From Brachionus koreanus (Eukaryota; Rotifera; Eurotatoria; Ploima; Brachionidae): DNA of 50,125 nucleotides. The notes under the pieces are model-generated. The model worked only from the letters and a program-made list of their open reading frames with translations, was not told the origin of the DNA and ran no database searches. Shown one piece after another: positions 38,205 through 49,599 of this stretch. The first letter of the stretch is position 1. The number at the start of each line of letters is the position of its first letter. The position numbers and the translations under genes were made by a program. Where the stretch lies: NCBI GenBank assembly GCA_016987375.1, contig PJRA01000198.1, forward strand, positions 1,142,437 through 1,192,561, in the 5' to 3' direction.

Positions 38205-40815
38205 TTATAATTTATTAGCCTCAAATTGTTCAGTTTTTTTAACAAAATTTTGATATAATTTATCATCATTTCTGGCAAATTTTGCATAGGGGTGGTGATA
38301 TTTTTCCATCTTTGCATCCTGTATCCATTCACTGTACAATTTTTTAAATGAATTATAAAATTTATTCAATTGTGCATAATAATTTTGTTCATTGGTTGTT
38401 TTTAGATCAGATTTTTCCTGAATATGAGAAAACTTTATTTTAACAAGGCTTGAAAATATTTACACTTCTTACCATTCTTATTAGGTTTTTCTTGATTAAC
38501 TCAATGTCAAATTCGATTTTGTCTATCAGTTTTTGATCTATTTTGAGTTTTTGATCATTAATAAAGGAAAAAAGATACGACAAATATTTAGTATCTTTTT
38601 TGAATCGTCCTGTTGAATACAAAGTGGTCATTATGATTGGATTTAGAGTGAAACCGGCTTCCTAAAATTTAAAGTTTATTTTATATTTTAACAAAGCTTC
38701 AAAATTACTTTCATATCATTCAAAAATTGAACTAAAAGATCATAATTTTTAATTCCATATGCTAAACAACCAAATGTAATTATATTTGGTGATAGAGAAT
38801 TTTTTTGGATTAACTCAAAAGCTTCATCGATTTGAAACTTTTCATTTCTAAGCATTCTTCGCTTGATTATCAAATTAATAAAGTCAATATTTGGACTAAT
38901 TGCAAATTGTTCCATTGTATTTAGTACTTGATGTTCACTTTCTAAATCATTAGGCAAAATCTAAACAAAATAATTCAAATTAATAAAAAAAAAAAATTGA
39001 ACTTTATCAAAGATAATTTTAAAAATTTTATCTTAAATTCATTAAATTTTAAATTTTGAAAATTTTTTTATTCAAAAAATTTACTTGAACAATTAAATTA
39101 AATGTTTTAAAGTCAGGCTTAACAGCATGAAAGTTCATTGATTTTAAAAGGCCTTGTAATCCACCCAGCATATCCAAACGACCTTGTGAACTATCCATTT
39201 GATCTGTTACATAATCGAATACCTCTGATTCTAAATTATCTTTAAATCTAGTAAGCAGTGAGTCAAAATTTTGAGTAAGAATAAGATTTTTTATCTCTGG
39301 TCTAAAATTGCTTAAACCTTTAAGAAGTTCGGTCTTGTCAACATTGCTTTTAATATCTTGCCACCATTCTAGATTTTTGATTTTGTCCTCAAGTGCTTTT
39401 CCTATAAGTTTTAAATCATCAATCACATGAATTTCATTCTCTTTTATATCAACTACAAAGTCAGGCTCTTGGTCAATTTTTTCATTAGTGTTTTTATTTA
39501 TTAGGCAAATTTTTTCATGATCAGTTTCACTTTGATAATTAGTTGAATTTTTGGATAAAAATTCAAAGTCTTCATCTGAAAATTGCTTGAAATCATGGGA
39601 ATCAAGTGGAAAAATATTTCTATTTTCATTGACAGCTTTTGCTCCATAATTGATCCGAACCATTTTGTCTTTTTTTAAGCTCATGCCACAATCTTTGGCT
39701 GCTTTAAGCATTAAGTTGAAAGAATTTAAATCTGGTTTGATTTTTAGTTTTAGGCCAGTTTGCCAGACCATTAAGGCATACCGAAATCCATAGTTTGGCT
39801 GACTAATGCAAGCGCATAATAAATTGTTAATTATGTCTGTATTTGGTTTTAGTTTATTATGGACCATTTCATCCACGGCATTGAATGCTTCGTAAATGGC
39901 ACCAGCTTTTCCATAAGCTGAAATCATAGCTGCATAATTTTTTGAATTTGGCATTATTTGTCGATTTTTTAGGTAAAATCGTATTGAGTCACACTTTCTT
40001 ATTGAATATTCTTTCCATGGAGAGGTTGAGCATGATTGAAACAAAATAGTTATAATTTGATGAAGCTTTGTAATATTTTTACTATCATTCCAGTCGTCAT
40101 CATTACTTGATGTAATCTAAATTTTCTATTTTATCATTTATTTTTTAATCAAACTTAATCAATTACTTTTTTGAATAGTTCAAAAACCATGTGAGTGTAT
40201 CCATGTTTACCAAGAGCTCTCATTAGAGTTTTATAAAGCCAAAGAGTTGGCTTGAATCGATCTTTTTCGATCATTTCAACAAAAAAAACATCAATGGCCT
40301 CTTTAATTTTACCAATGTTGACCAATTCATTTATTTTATTAGCATAGTATTGTTCGTTATTAGGTCTTTGGTCATTAGATAGACGAATATGGCCTAAAAT
40401 TTTGTCATACTCTTGTTCTATTTCTTCTAAATTGGTTACATTTGATTTATGCAATGGTTTAACAAATTCTAAATCGTCTTTAAATTCTCTTAAATCAAAT
40501 AAATATATCAATTTGTTTGTTTTTTTTTCTAATTAGTTTTTCTTACTGATTTTGTTGAGCTGTTGACAAATTTCCAAATTTATCTTCAATTTTTTCTAGA
40601 TTTTGCTGAGCATTTTCTTGAAAAAAATTTTTTTTCGCCTTTGAATCAAGTTCAGCGTATTTGCTACCGATTCCAAATATATCCTCATCTTTTGAGTGAT
40701 TGAATCTTGTTCCACAATATCTAATTAGCTTAGTAGGAAAAAGTGATCTTGATAAAGTTTCAATAGCTCGTTGATTTTTTGTCAAAGAACGTGATAAAAT
40801 ATTCATTTTAAACAT
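38205..40815 (-). CDS. PTCD1: Mitochondrial pentatricopeptide repeat protein PTCD1-like
   Basis: Six exons (minus): 40547-40815, 40167-40488, 39085-40116, 38709-38960, 38473-38661, 38205-38417; 758 residues (human 700). PTCD1 binds mitochondrial leucine tRNA precursors and 16S rRNA and affects mitochondrial tRNA and ribosome maturation. The N-terminus is basic and amphipathic (MFKMNILSRSLTKNQRAIET, SLFPTKLIRYCG), as expected for matrix import. PPR-like helices follow: LWLYKTLMRALGKHGYTHMV, NYAAMISAYGKAGAIYEAFN, DIINNLLCACISQPNYGFRY, LNSFNLMLKAAKDCGM. The FRYALMVW / DLNSFNLML / AAKDCGMS succession is the diagnostic PTCD1 block. A poorly conserved acidic insert then precedes further repeats (PDFKTFNLIVQ, PNIITFGCLAYGIKNYD). 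All introns are phase-consistent. Confidence 0.92.
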
Positions 40816-41089
40816 GAACCTATTTTTTTAATCTTTAATTAAAATTATTCTTTAATATATTTTTTTAAATTAAAATTTACTTAACAATTTATCTAAAACA
40901 TCCATCATACAATAAATTACAAATAATTAAATTTTTAAATATAAAGATATTATTACACCATTAAATCCAGATATTAGCTATAGATAATATTAAAAAAAAA
41001 TTCTCCAGATTTCAAAATGGAATTATGTATAGATTAGTTATTTTCATTTGCTAGAATTTATTTCAATCAAAAGTGAAATTAAAATTTAA

Positions 41090-42503
41090 TTAATAAAAAT
41101 TAAACAAGTCTATTTGAAAATAAATGAATAAAATTGAAAAAAGGCTGATTGTGAGCTTTAAGAATACATTTTCTGCTGCTAAACTTCGAGAACCATTTTC
41201 AGCGCTCGTTGAATTTGAAACCAAGATAGTTGTATTTGTTAAATTTGTTGTAGTTGTTATATCTGTAGTGTTTGTTAAATTAACTGGAGTTTCAGTTCCA
41301 TTTTCATTAATAGTAAAAGCTAAAGAAAATTGATTGATATCATAAAAGCATATAATTTAAAACTTCCTAATAATACCTAGAATTTCAAAATCACTTTGAA
41401 CTGATAGATCGAATTCGGGTGGGGTAGAATTTTTCAACCTTTCTTGATTACTTACTAATGAACTGTTAGCATCTTGAACAATAGAATTAATTCCACTTTC
41501 ATCTTCTAATTCTGTTGTTATATTTGCATCAATAAAAATTGTGGATGATTCACTTTAAAAGAATTTATAAAATTCTATCGAAAGAAAAAAAAAATTACCT
41601 GTAAGCAGAAAAAACAGAATTTGGAATTATTTTCATTAATTCAGAATTTAAAGCTGTTAAATTAGTGCCTTCAACCATTAAAGATCTTGAATTTAGTAAA
41701 AGTTTTATAATCTTTCTTAGAATTATTTTAAATTTTAGTAATTTTATTTGTGTTGTAGAAGTTGAAGACGATGTGGTTGAACTGTCTGTTTCATTTGATG
41801 TTGTTGTTGTAGAAGTTGAAGACGATGTGGTTGAACTGTCTGTTTCATTTGATAATGATGTTGTAGGAGTTGAAGACGATGTGGTTGAACTGTCTGTTTC
41901 ATTTGATAATGATGTTGTAGGAGTTGAAGACGATGTAGTTGAACTGTCTGTTTCATTTGATAATGATGTTGTAGGAGTTGAAGACGATGTAGTTGAACTG
42001 TCTGTTTCATTTGATGTTGTTGTTGTAGAAGTTGAATCGTCAGGACTTCCTGATTCAGTTGATATAGTTGTTGAATCGTCAGGACTTCCTGATTCAGTTG
42101 ATATAGTTGTTGAATCGTCAGGACTACCTGATTCAGTTAAAATGGTTGTTGAATCGTCAGGACTACCTGATTCAGTTGATATCGTTGTTGAATCATCAGG
42201 ACTACCTGATTCAGTTAAAATGGTTGTTGAATCGTCAGGACTATCTGATTCAGTTGAAATGGTTGTTGAATCGTCAGGACTACCTGATTCAGTTAAAATG
42301 GTTGTTGAATCGTCAGGACTTCCTGATTCAGTTGATATCGTTGTTGAATCGTCAGTACTTCCTGATTCAGTTGAAATGGTTGTTGAATCGTCAGGACTTC
42401 CTGATTCAGTTGATATCGTTGTTGAATCGTCAGGACTACCTGAAACTGAATTTGCTGTTAAATACAGGAGAATTACTATATATATATTTTTCGATTTGAT
42501 CAT
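41090..42503 (-). CDS. Mucin-like secreted/cell-surface protein, probably GPI-anchored
   Basis: Three exons (minus): 41599-42503, 41377-41552, 41090-41319; 436 residues. A signal peptide starts at MIKSKNIYIVILLYLTANSV. Then come 11 tandem copies of a 13-residue unit (GSPDDSTTISTES and variants, about residues 22-164), followed by about five copies of an 18-residue unit (NETDSSTTSSSTPTTSLS, about 165-252). The first unit is acidic Ser/Thr-rich. The second contains the N-glycosylation sequon NET and dense Ser/Thr for O-glycans. The non-repetitive rest includes more sequons (NLTNTT, NSTSAENGS) and ends in a hydrophobic tail (VFLKLTISLFSILFIYFQ) after small residues, a typical GPI-attachment signal. 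It is probably a glycocalyx or secretion-associated mucin. Precise role unknown; such proteins diverge too fast for family naming. Confidence 0.82.
41748..42011 (-). repeat. 54-bp tandem array, about five units (coding)
   Basis: Each unit encodes NETDSSTTSSSTPTTSLS or a close variant (the last two read STSTT in place of STPTT). Units are nearly identical at the DNA level, implying recent expansion or homogenisation. Copy number is likely to vary between individuals. Confidence 0.9.
42012..42440 (-). repeat. 39-bp tandem array, 11 units (coding)
   Basis: Each unit encodes GSPDDSTTISTES or a one-residue variant (ILTES, GSTDD, DSPDD). The alternation of ISTES and ILTES units along the array suggests that pairs of units have been duplicated together. 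It borders the 54-bp array directly. Confidence 0.9.
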
Positions 42504-43239
42504 TTTTAAATTTTTTCTGATTTTTTCTCTTATTTATTCAAGTTTTTTTTATGCATCGATGCCTTCATTTTCTTATGAAATTTTTAATTATTTCTAATCA
42601 TCCTTTGTAAATGTTTCACATCTTCTTTTAGATTTTAGAATTTTTTTTATTTTTCCTTTTTTCAAATATTCTTCTTTCTATTTTTTCCTCATTTGTTTTA
42701 GTAATTTATTATTGGCTTTTTTAAAAATTTACTATATTCATGATTTAACTATTAAATTTTAATTATAAATTTTTTTCACAAAAGTTTTATAGAAATATAA
42801 AAAAATCCCAAATATGTTTCAATCATTTTTTCCTTTAAAGAAATATCTTATAAGAATAATTTCAAAATTTCTTTTTTTATTCGCTTTATTAATAACAATT
42901 GATCATTTTGAATTTTGCTTGCGGAATACAGCCAAAATTAACTGTATTTATTTATCAATGATTTTTATTTTGATTTTTTACTTTTAGTGACTTTTTTTTT
43001 GATCAATATGAATTTATTTAATTTGTTTTAAAACCTAGAACTTCAATCTCGTTTTTAAGGAGAACATAAAAAATTGAAAAAAAAATTTTTTCGACCTTAA
43101 TATCCTCAAATTTAGTCTTCGATAAGATAATTATTTAAAAAATCAACTTCATTTTTATAAGAATTCAAAATTTGTTTTAATTTTTTACAAAAATTTTATC
43201 AAAATAATGCTTTCAGTTTTATTTTTGAAATTCCCAAAT

Positions 43240-44460
43240 TTTTTTTAATTTTATTGCGGTAATTAATTTTGCTAAAACTGATATTAAATTTTTACAATTT
43301 CTTGTATTTTTTCATTTTTTCTTTTAAATAATGTTTATTTAAAGTATGAAAAGTCTCATCAAGAAAAGTCATTCAAGCTTAAAATAAAATTTTTACTAGC
43401 AATTTTATTCACTAATTTATACTTTTTAATTCTAATAGCACATAATGTAAAATTTTAAGAAATATCCTTAGTAATTACAAAGCACATTTTGAACAAAACG
43501 CAATAAAACCATTCATAATCAAACGAAGAAAAAATGTATGCTATAGAAGATAAAAAGAAAAAAATTACGAAATTTGAATAAAATATAGTTAAGATCGTAT
43601 CAAATTTTTTTAAATAAAAATATTATAAAAACTAAACTCCCTGACAAAGACCATATTGTTTAGATTTTTTAATAATTAAAACGATAATTCTAGGATTTAT
43701 TGATTTGATTTCTTTACCGATTTAATGCTCTTTTGGATTATAAAAATAAAAATTAAAATCAAATAAAATAAAAGTTAAATAGAATTTAAAAAAACATTTA
43801 AAGAAAATACATTTCCTGGAAAAACCATATTTTTTAATTTTTTAATAATCAAACGATTATGCTAGGATATGGTTTCGAATAATAAATAGTTTTAATTTTT
43901 TTATAATTTTTTTCAATTAATTGAATAAAACTTTGATTGAATTATTACTAAGTTATACATTATTTTCTTTTATATCAAGAGATAATTAGGTAGCAATTAT
44001 AATGGAGTAGGATATCCATTATATCTTGATTCTAAACCTTCTTTATAATCTTCCAAGATATTGTTTCGTATTATAGATAGTTTTTATTAATATTTATTTC
44101 ATAGATTTTTTAAATTGAATGAATAAAGTATTATACACTAAATTAACGAAAAATTTTAAAATTAATCATTTCAAGAAAAAAGCTATAATTGCGTTTTTTA
44201 TCTTCTGTTTTCTGAAAAATGCTTTGTAAAATTATAAAAACAAAGAAATATTAATTTATTCATTATCCGCTAATTATATTGAGATAAAAAGTATAAATGA
44301 GTGAATAAAATTGTTAGTCACTATTTTTTATTTTAAGCTTGAATGAATTTTTCTTGATTCTTTCAAACTTAAAATATTCATTATTTAAGCAAAAATTATG
44401 AATTTTAAAAGTACTGACAATCTTTTGATAATAAAACTGATATCGCTTAGATATGTAATT
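43240..44460. mobile_element. Long-inverted-repeat (foldback-like) element
   Basis: The segment at about 43345-43495 is repeated in reverse complement at about 44208-44370. Shared blocks include TGCTTTGTAA, ATAAAAAGTATAAATGAGTG (right arm; left arm AATTAAAAAGTATAAATTAG), TGAATAAAATTG and ATTTTAAGCTTGAATGA then TTTTTCTTGAT. Similarity fades outward for about another 100 bp (CATTATTTAA, AAACTGATAT) to approximately 43240 and 44460. The roughly 700-bp centre has no long frame. A third arm-like copy sits at about 47680-47790, and centre motifs recur at 47.03, 47.27 and 47.35 kb. Exact ends and target duplications could not be fixed by eye. Confidence 0.55.
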
Positions 44461-44821
44461 CCATTATTCTATTGTTAAAAATGTTTAGCTTTCAACCATG
44501 TGTTTTGTATCATCTAACTATTTTTGAAGAGATTTCGATAAGGATATGACTTCATGTAAATAGGAACTCACTTCTGTTTAAATTTTTCAATTCTCAATCA
44601 AATCTTTCCAAGCGACAACTGTCTTAAAAAAATTTTGAAAGTTTTATTTAGACCATCATTTAATAAACTGACCAAATAAAATTTATTTTACTGGCATAAA
44701 AAATTAAATGTTCTGACAAGAAATTACATTAGATGACAAATAAACTAATTGATTGATAAAAATATGATCTGGTAGACAAATAATCTAGTTTTATATCATA
44801 TTAATTATATCCTCCTAACAG

Positions 44822-45013
44822 TTCGGTTTAGTTAATGAATCCGAACTCCAAAAAGCAGCTGTAGACCAAGAGTTATTTCAGGAATCAATAATCTTTGAGA
44901 GAGCATATGTTGCTGAAGCAACAGTGGTTGATCTGGATTTACCGAAAAAACAAGAAAGGTTAAAGAAATCAACAAGGGAAAAATACATAAAAAAGTCTAA
45001 TTTTTTTTCATGA
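44822..45013 (+). other. Orphan exon-like open frame (terminal exon or gene fragment)
   Basis: After a good acceptor (CCTCCTAACAG) a frame of 63 codons runs to TGA. It begins FGLVNESELQKAAVDQELFQ and includes FERAYVAEATVVDLDLPKKQ and KKSTREKYIKKS. Composition is plainly coding-like and unlike its surroundings. There is no start codon, and no upstream exon was found before 44.6 kb. It could be the last exon of an undetected gene, a decayed duplicate exon or part of a mobile element. I do not recognise the peptide. It lies tail-to-tail with UTP6. Confidence 0.45.
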
Positions 45014-45109
45014 TTAAAATTCAAAACTTCTAATCACGACATAAATATTTTTTATATTAAAGCTTATAAGAGTAAAAAACATATTTGTTTCAATTTTTAT
45101 AATTTTTAT

Positions 45110-48100
45110 TTATTCAAATGTATGTCCGTCAGTTGAATTTAATTTAAAAAGACAAAATTTGTGAGAAAATTCCTCGATTAAATCTGAATCAAGTTGTTTC
45201 ATTGCACGCCAATACAAACCAGCAATATCTTGTGTCTTTTTGATTTTTTGCTTAAAGCACATGTACTGGATCCACAAATCAATTGTTTCATTTCCAAAAT
45301 GCTTCAATGCGTCTTCATACGCAAATTCTGCATCTTTTTCATGTAATCTTGATTTTTCTAATTCAATGTATTTTAAAAAGAATTCGTAAGAATAAGGTGG
45401 AATTTGACGCAAGTTTGAATAAACTTCTTTGAGTTTAAAATCATTGATTTTTTCGGCCCATTCCAAGTATTTCGTTCGTGCAATTGTCGAAATTTCTTTT
45501 ACCATTAGACTTGAACCCAGCTGAAGTAACTTTTCTGCATTTTGGGATTGACTATTCAAAGACCACTCAAATATTGTCTCCCACAATTCCAAAGCTTCGT
45601 TTTGTTTAATATTATCAATTGACTTATAAAAGACTTTTAGAATTATGTCTTCTTGGGCATTTTTGTTGATATTTAGCTCCAGATAAAGTGTCCACAAATC
45701 TTTATTGCTCTTAAATTCATCTAAATATTTCTCAATTTTTTCAGAAGCCTCATCTATCTTTTTGAATGTGATCAAATAACGCATCCATTTAACCAAATAG
45801 TCTACTGATATTTGAAATTTACTTTCTAGCTTGTAAAAAGCATCATTTAATCGCTCAAATCTCTTGAAACAATTTCTATCAAAATTTAAAATTTTTTAAA
45901 CTACTAAAATTACTTCATCATTTAGATATTGAGAGTTTAGATTAAGTCTCTCAATTAGAAAATTGATGTAAGTTAAATGCATTTCCTTTGTGTCCAAAAA
46001 AGCTATCGATTCAAGAAAAGCACTATTTGCTTTTTCCTCAAGCTCGGCAATTGTAAAATCTGAGGAAATTTTTAATTTTGAAAAAATAAATTTTATTTTT
46101 CTGATAAATACCTGCTATTTGACCATTTTTTTCACATTTTTTCAAAATTTCTGTTTCTTCCAATAAGTGTCTTCTTGCCAAAACATCTTGGCTCGTTGAC
46201 AACTTACCTAATTCTGCATCTTCTGTTAATCTTAGATAGAATTTAAATTAATGTTTTTGAAAAAATAAAAAATAATTTTTTTTATTAGTTTAAATAAAAA
46301 TCATATTTTATTTTTAACTTTAATTATTACGCTATTAGAGCATGCCCTCAAAATTAACAAGATTATGGCATGGGCGAGATGTACTTTAGTGCATGGTCCG
46401 AAAACGAGTTTTAACTTGTGGTGCAGCATAATCGAACGAGGGAATACGATAATATAAATCGGTACAGGAAATTTTTCAAATGTTTAATTTAATTGAACTA
46501 ATTTGATCGTAGAATATACATTTTTATTTTTTTATTATTTAATTAAAAAAAACAATATACATGGTAATTAAGTCAAAGTGCTGTTCTTAATGTGTTGATA
46601 CCAAAAACATTTTTAGTATTAAAATTATATAAATAAATTCTTTTTTATTTTGCAAAACAGAAAATGTCAATTTTGAAAATTTATTAAGAAAGCTTAGATA
46701 AGATTATTTTCTATTTCACTTTTAAATTTAAATTTTTTTTTAAATAAACTCTAATTGCTCATTGAAAGGAATTCAATTATCTCATACTTAAAGAAAGTGG
46801 CAATTTTTTTTTCATTAATTATTTTTAATAGATTTTAATAACTAATACATATAAAAATCAAGAGTAATGATGCATTAATTTTTAGTAGAATCATGCATTT
46901 CGTTTATTTCATTAACAATTTTTAGCATTTTTTTTTTAAACTATTTAATTTCATCACTTTTCAAATTTGATTAAGATTGGATCGGAACTAATCTTTTAAA
47001 TAAATATTAAACATTCTTTTATTTTTTCTGTACCGAGCTAATGCTTCTTCAGATTAAAAAAATATAATTTAAAAAAGGAAAAAAAATAGAAAAATATTAA
47101 AAGATTGATAAAACAAAATAGAGGGAAGCAGGATACATATGTTTAATATAGATATAGATACATATGATACAGGAAATCAATAGATTTTAATAACTAATGA
47201 GGTTATTATGAGGTAATTAGTAATAGCTTACTCTAGTGTCTAATTAAATGCACTAGAGTAAGCTATTCATTATATCTTGATTCGAAATTTTTTTTCATAA
47301 TTGTTCATATAAGATTTCATCAAAGTATTTATTACTAAATATATTTTTCTGTATCGAGCTAATGCTCTTTCGAATAAAAAAAAATTATAAAATAAGAATT
47401 CAAAAAAATAAATTAAATTCAAAAAGGGTTAAAAATGAAAAAAATTAAGCCAACTATGAACAAAACTACGAAATTAATAGCTAAGAAACCAGCTCGTAAA
47501 ATAAAATTCAATTAAGAAACCTACTCATAAAAATTATTTAATTCTAGTTTATTGATTGAAAACTATACACTTAATGAATTCAATTTAATTGAAAAACAAA
47601 AACCTGTTCTAATTAAATATTACTGCTCTTAACCAACTTTTAAAAAACTAATTAGTTCTATTTTTTTAATGTTGAAAAAATGCTTTGTAATTAAAAAGAA
47701 AATATTTTTAAATTATACATTATGTGCTTTTGAAATAAAAAAGCTATAGATGAATAAATAAAATTATTAGACTCATTTAAGCCTTGTGAATCGATTATCC
47801 ATAGCCCAATTGTTTATTATTTGCCTCTGACCCTAATCAACTCATACAAAAAACCAATCTATGATTAAAATTGCAAAAATTGCATTTGTGATATTGGCTA
47901 ATTAATAGATATTTCTTTAAAATATTTTTTAATTTTTATAATATTTTTGAAATCAAATAATATATTTTTTACAAATTTACATATGAGAGCGTAATTCTAT
48001 GGATTTATTGTAATATTTATTTAATTATTTATTCAATTGACGCCTTTAAGGCGATGTAAACATAAAAAAAATGTAAATAAAAATAAGACAATAAATAAAA

Positions 48101-49599
48101 GTAAATTTTGAGATTACGTTAATTTATATATTTAGGTGTGTAAGCGTAAAATTGGAAAAAAAATTTAAAAAATGTTTTGATTAAATTTAGCTAAAAAATT
48201 AAAAATCTATTTTGGTCACTATTTTATAGATAGAAATAAATTCTACTAAAATTACGAGAAAAAACCGTGTTCTTGAAAGTATTCCTGGATATGTTTTTAA
48301 TTCATTTTTTTTACAAATTTACATATGAGAGCGTAATTCAATAGATTTTCTTGTTTTACAATTTTCCGATAACATATTTATATATATTTACCTTTTATAC
48401 ATTCGGTCAATTAAATTTTTAGTAAAATTAAAATCATTTGCAACCAAAATAAAAGAGTTGATTAATTCAGGCGACTCATCTAAAAATGAAAACTATTTTA
48501 AAATTAAAAATTTACAACAAATTTACTTTTAAATTCCTTGATTGAATTTTCAAAAATAATTTCTGCAATTTTACAACTTAAAATTGCATCTTCGACCTTA
48601 GACTAAATATAAATGTAGAAGAAAATAATTGTTTTATTTGAAGAAAGAATCTTATCTCTTACAATAGACTCGTGCGGCTCATCATTTGATTTAAATTCTT
48701 TGATTCCAAGAAGCTCTTTTCGTTTCATTATTACTTCAACACAAAGCAATTCCATTTTAAAGTACTAAAATTTTTTACTTAATTTATCAAATTTTTTTCT
48801 ACATTAAATAAAATTTTTAGCTGACTTCTATCCATAGCTTTTTATTATTTGGAATAAATCTAATGGCTCTTTGAAATAAATTTCGAGCAGTATCAATAGA
48901 TTCATTAGTTTCGAATTCAAATTTTGCTGCCAAAATCCACAAATCTAATAAATAATTAAAAATAAAATATTTTTTTAGTAAAATCATATTTACTCGGTTT
49001 TTTGTTATGGGTCTGTAGCATGGTAGTATAAATTTTACTAACTCTTTCCTTATCAAACTTAAAAAATTGAATATATTAATTCAATTAATATAAAAATTAA
49101 AAGTTTTAATTATTTAACTTTAATATGTGATTACATTTTTTTTAGCAAAATCTGCATAAGTCAGCCACAATTTCACATCACTATTAAATCTGAAACAAGC
49201 AATCTTAAAATAAATTCAATGACCAAACTGTGAAGCAAATTCTTAATTTTTATTTAAACCCTAAATAGTTTGTAGATTCTAAGTGTTATCTCTTTTTCAA
49301 TTTCGTCTTTTCCAAGTTCAATGCCTCGTTTCTTAGAAAGATATATTTTAACTGTTTTAAAATTGATTATAAAAAAATACTTCTCTTCTATGCTTGATTA
49401 GTTGAAGAACTCCAATTTCGTATTGAATATATTGTAGGTATACTTCTTTTTCTTTGGTACGACGCTGCATTTTGTATTCAAATCTTTTCCTTTTTTTCAT
49501 TATGGCACGTGTTTCTTCGGTTGAAAAAAGGCCAATTTTACGCATTTTTTCAACCTCAACAAGCATTTCTTCGATTCCTCTCTGAGCAAATTCAGCCAT
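45110..49599 (-). CDS. UTP6: U3 snoRNP / small-subunit processome protein UTP6
   Basis: Eleven exons (minus): 49381-49599, 49260-49331, 49135-49203, 48994-49057, 48826-48944, 48663-48764, 48527-48602, 48392-48479, 46112-46230, 45914-46059, 45110-45862; 608 residues (human 597). A nucleolar subunit of the SSU processome needed for 18S rRNA processing. The N-terminus MAEFAQRGIEEMLVEVEKMR followed by KIGLFSTEETRAIMKKRKRF, EYKMQRRT and YIQYEI is the UTP6 family signature. HAT repeats follow: DVKLWLTYADFAKKN, LWILAAKFEFETN, ARNLFQRAIRFIPNNKKLW, YFKMELLCVEV, ALELWETIFEWS, SYEFFLKYIELEKSR, DLWIQYMCFKQ. GLYWRAMKQLDSDLIEEF matches the conserved C-terminus. Intron 8 (46231-48391) is 2.16 kb, versus about 45-190 bp for the others, and is filled with mobile-element debris. 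Confidence 0.94.
46326..46465. other. Compositionally rich block in the giant UTP6 intron
   Basis: About 140 bp with far more G and C than the surrounding A/T (for example GAGCATGCCCTC, GGCATGGGCGAGATG, GCATGGTCCGAAAACGAG, TAATCGAACGAGGG). No open frame or splice-consistent exon was found. It could be a fragment of a mobile element or a small RNA gene; I cannot decide. Confidence 0.35.
47028..47790. mobile_element. Diverged relatives of the 43-44 kb inverted-repeat element
   Basis: TTTTCTGTACCGAGCTAATG (47028) and TTTTCTGTATCGAGCTAATG (47346) are near-identical to each other and similar to TTTCTTTACCGATTTAATGC at 43713. CATTATATCTTGATTC at about 47268 repeats at about 44018. The stretch at about 47680-47790 (GCTTTGTAATTAAAAAG, ACATTATGTGCTTTTG, GAATAAATAAAATTATTAG) matches the arms of the element. 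Together they indicate one or more decayed copies in this intron. Confidence 0.5.
47222..47267. repeat. Perfect 17-bp stem, 12-nt loop hairpin in UTP6 intron
   Basis: AATAGCTTACTCTAGTG at 47222-47238 pairs without mismatch with CACTAGAGTAAGCTATT at 47251-47267. The stem has mixed composition, so it is not an A/T artefact. It is part of the diverged inverted-repeat element region. Confidence 0.9.
47965..48338 (-). mobile_element. 5'-truncated LINE copy with 33-bp target-site duplication
   Basis: The 33-bp sequence that includes ACAAATTTACATATGAGAGC followed by GTAATTC occurs at 47965-47997 and again at 48306-48338. Immediately after the left copy is a TTTAATTATTTATT microsatellite and the LINE 3'-end motif CAATTGACGCCTTTAAGGCG (copy 3, about 48032-48051). 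On the minus strand this is a LINE tail at the left and a truncated 5' end at the right, flanked by a long target duplication. The body is about 300 bp. Confidence 0.65.

Larger units (their letters stand above)
42504..45109. other. Gene-poor stretch between the mucin-like gene and UTP6
   Basis: Contains a long-inverted-repeat element (about 43240-44460) and an orphan exon-like frame at 44822-45013, both listed. Otherwise A/T-rich. The mucin promoter must lie just right of 42503. Confidence 0.5.

Noticed and set aside
42107..42499. 130-codon plus-strand frame of QDYLIQL-type repeats
   Set aside because: Third reading of the same array, no start context or downstream exons.
41665..42597. 310-codon plus-strand frame with VVESSGLPDSV repeats
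   Set aside because: It is the antisense reading of the mucin-like tandem arrays. The minus-strand reading has a signal peptide, splice-consistent exons and a GPI-type tail, so the plus frame is a shadow.
47222..47267. microRNA precursor
   Set aside because: A 17-bp stem with a 12-nt loop is shorter than a typical pre-miRNA, and flanking pairing is absent. Kept only as a hairpin.
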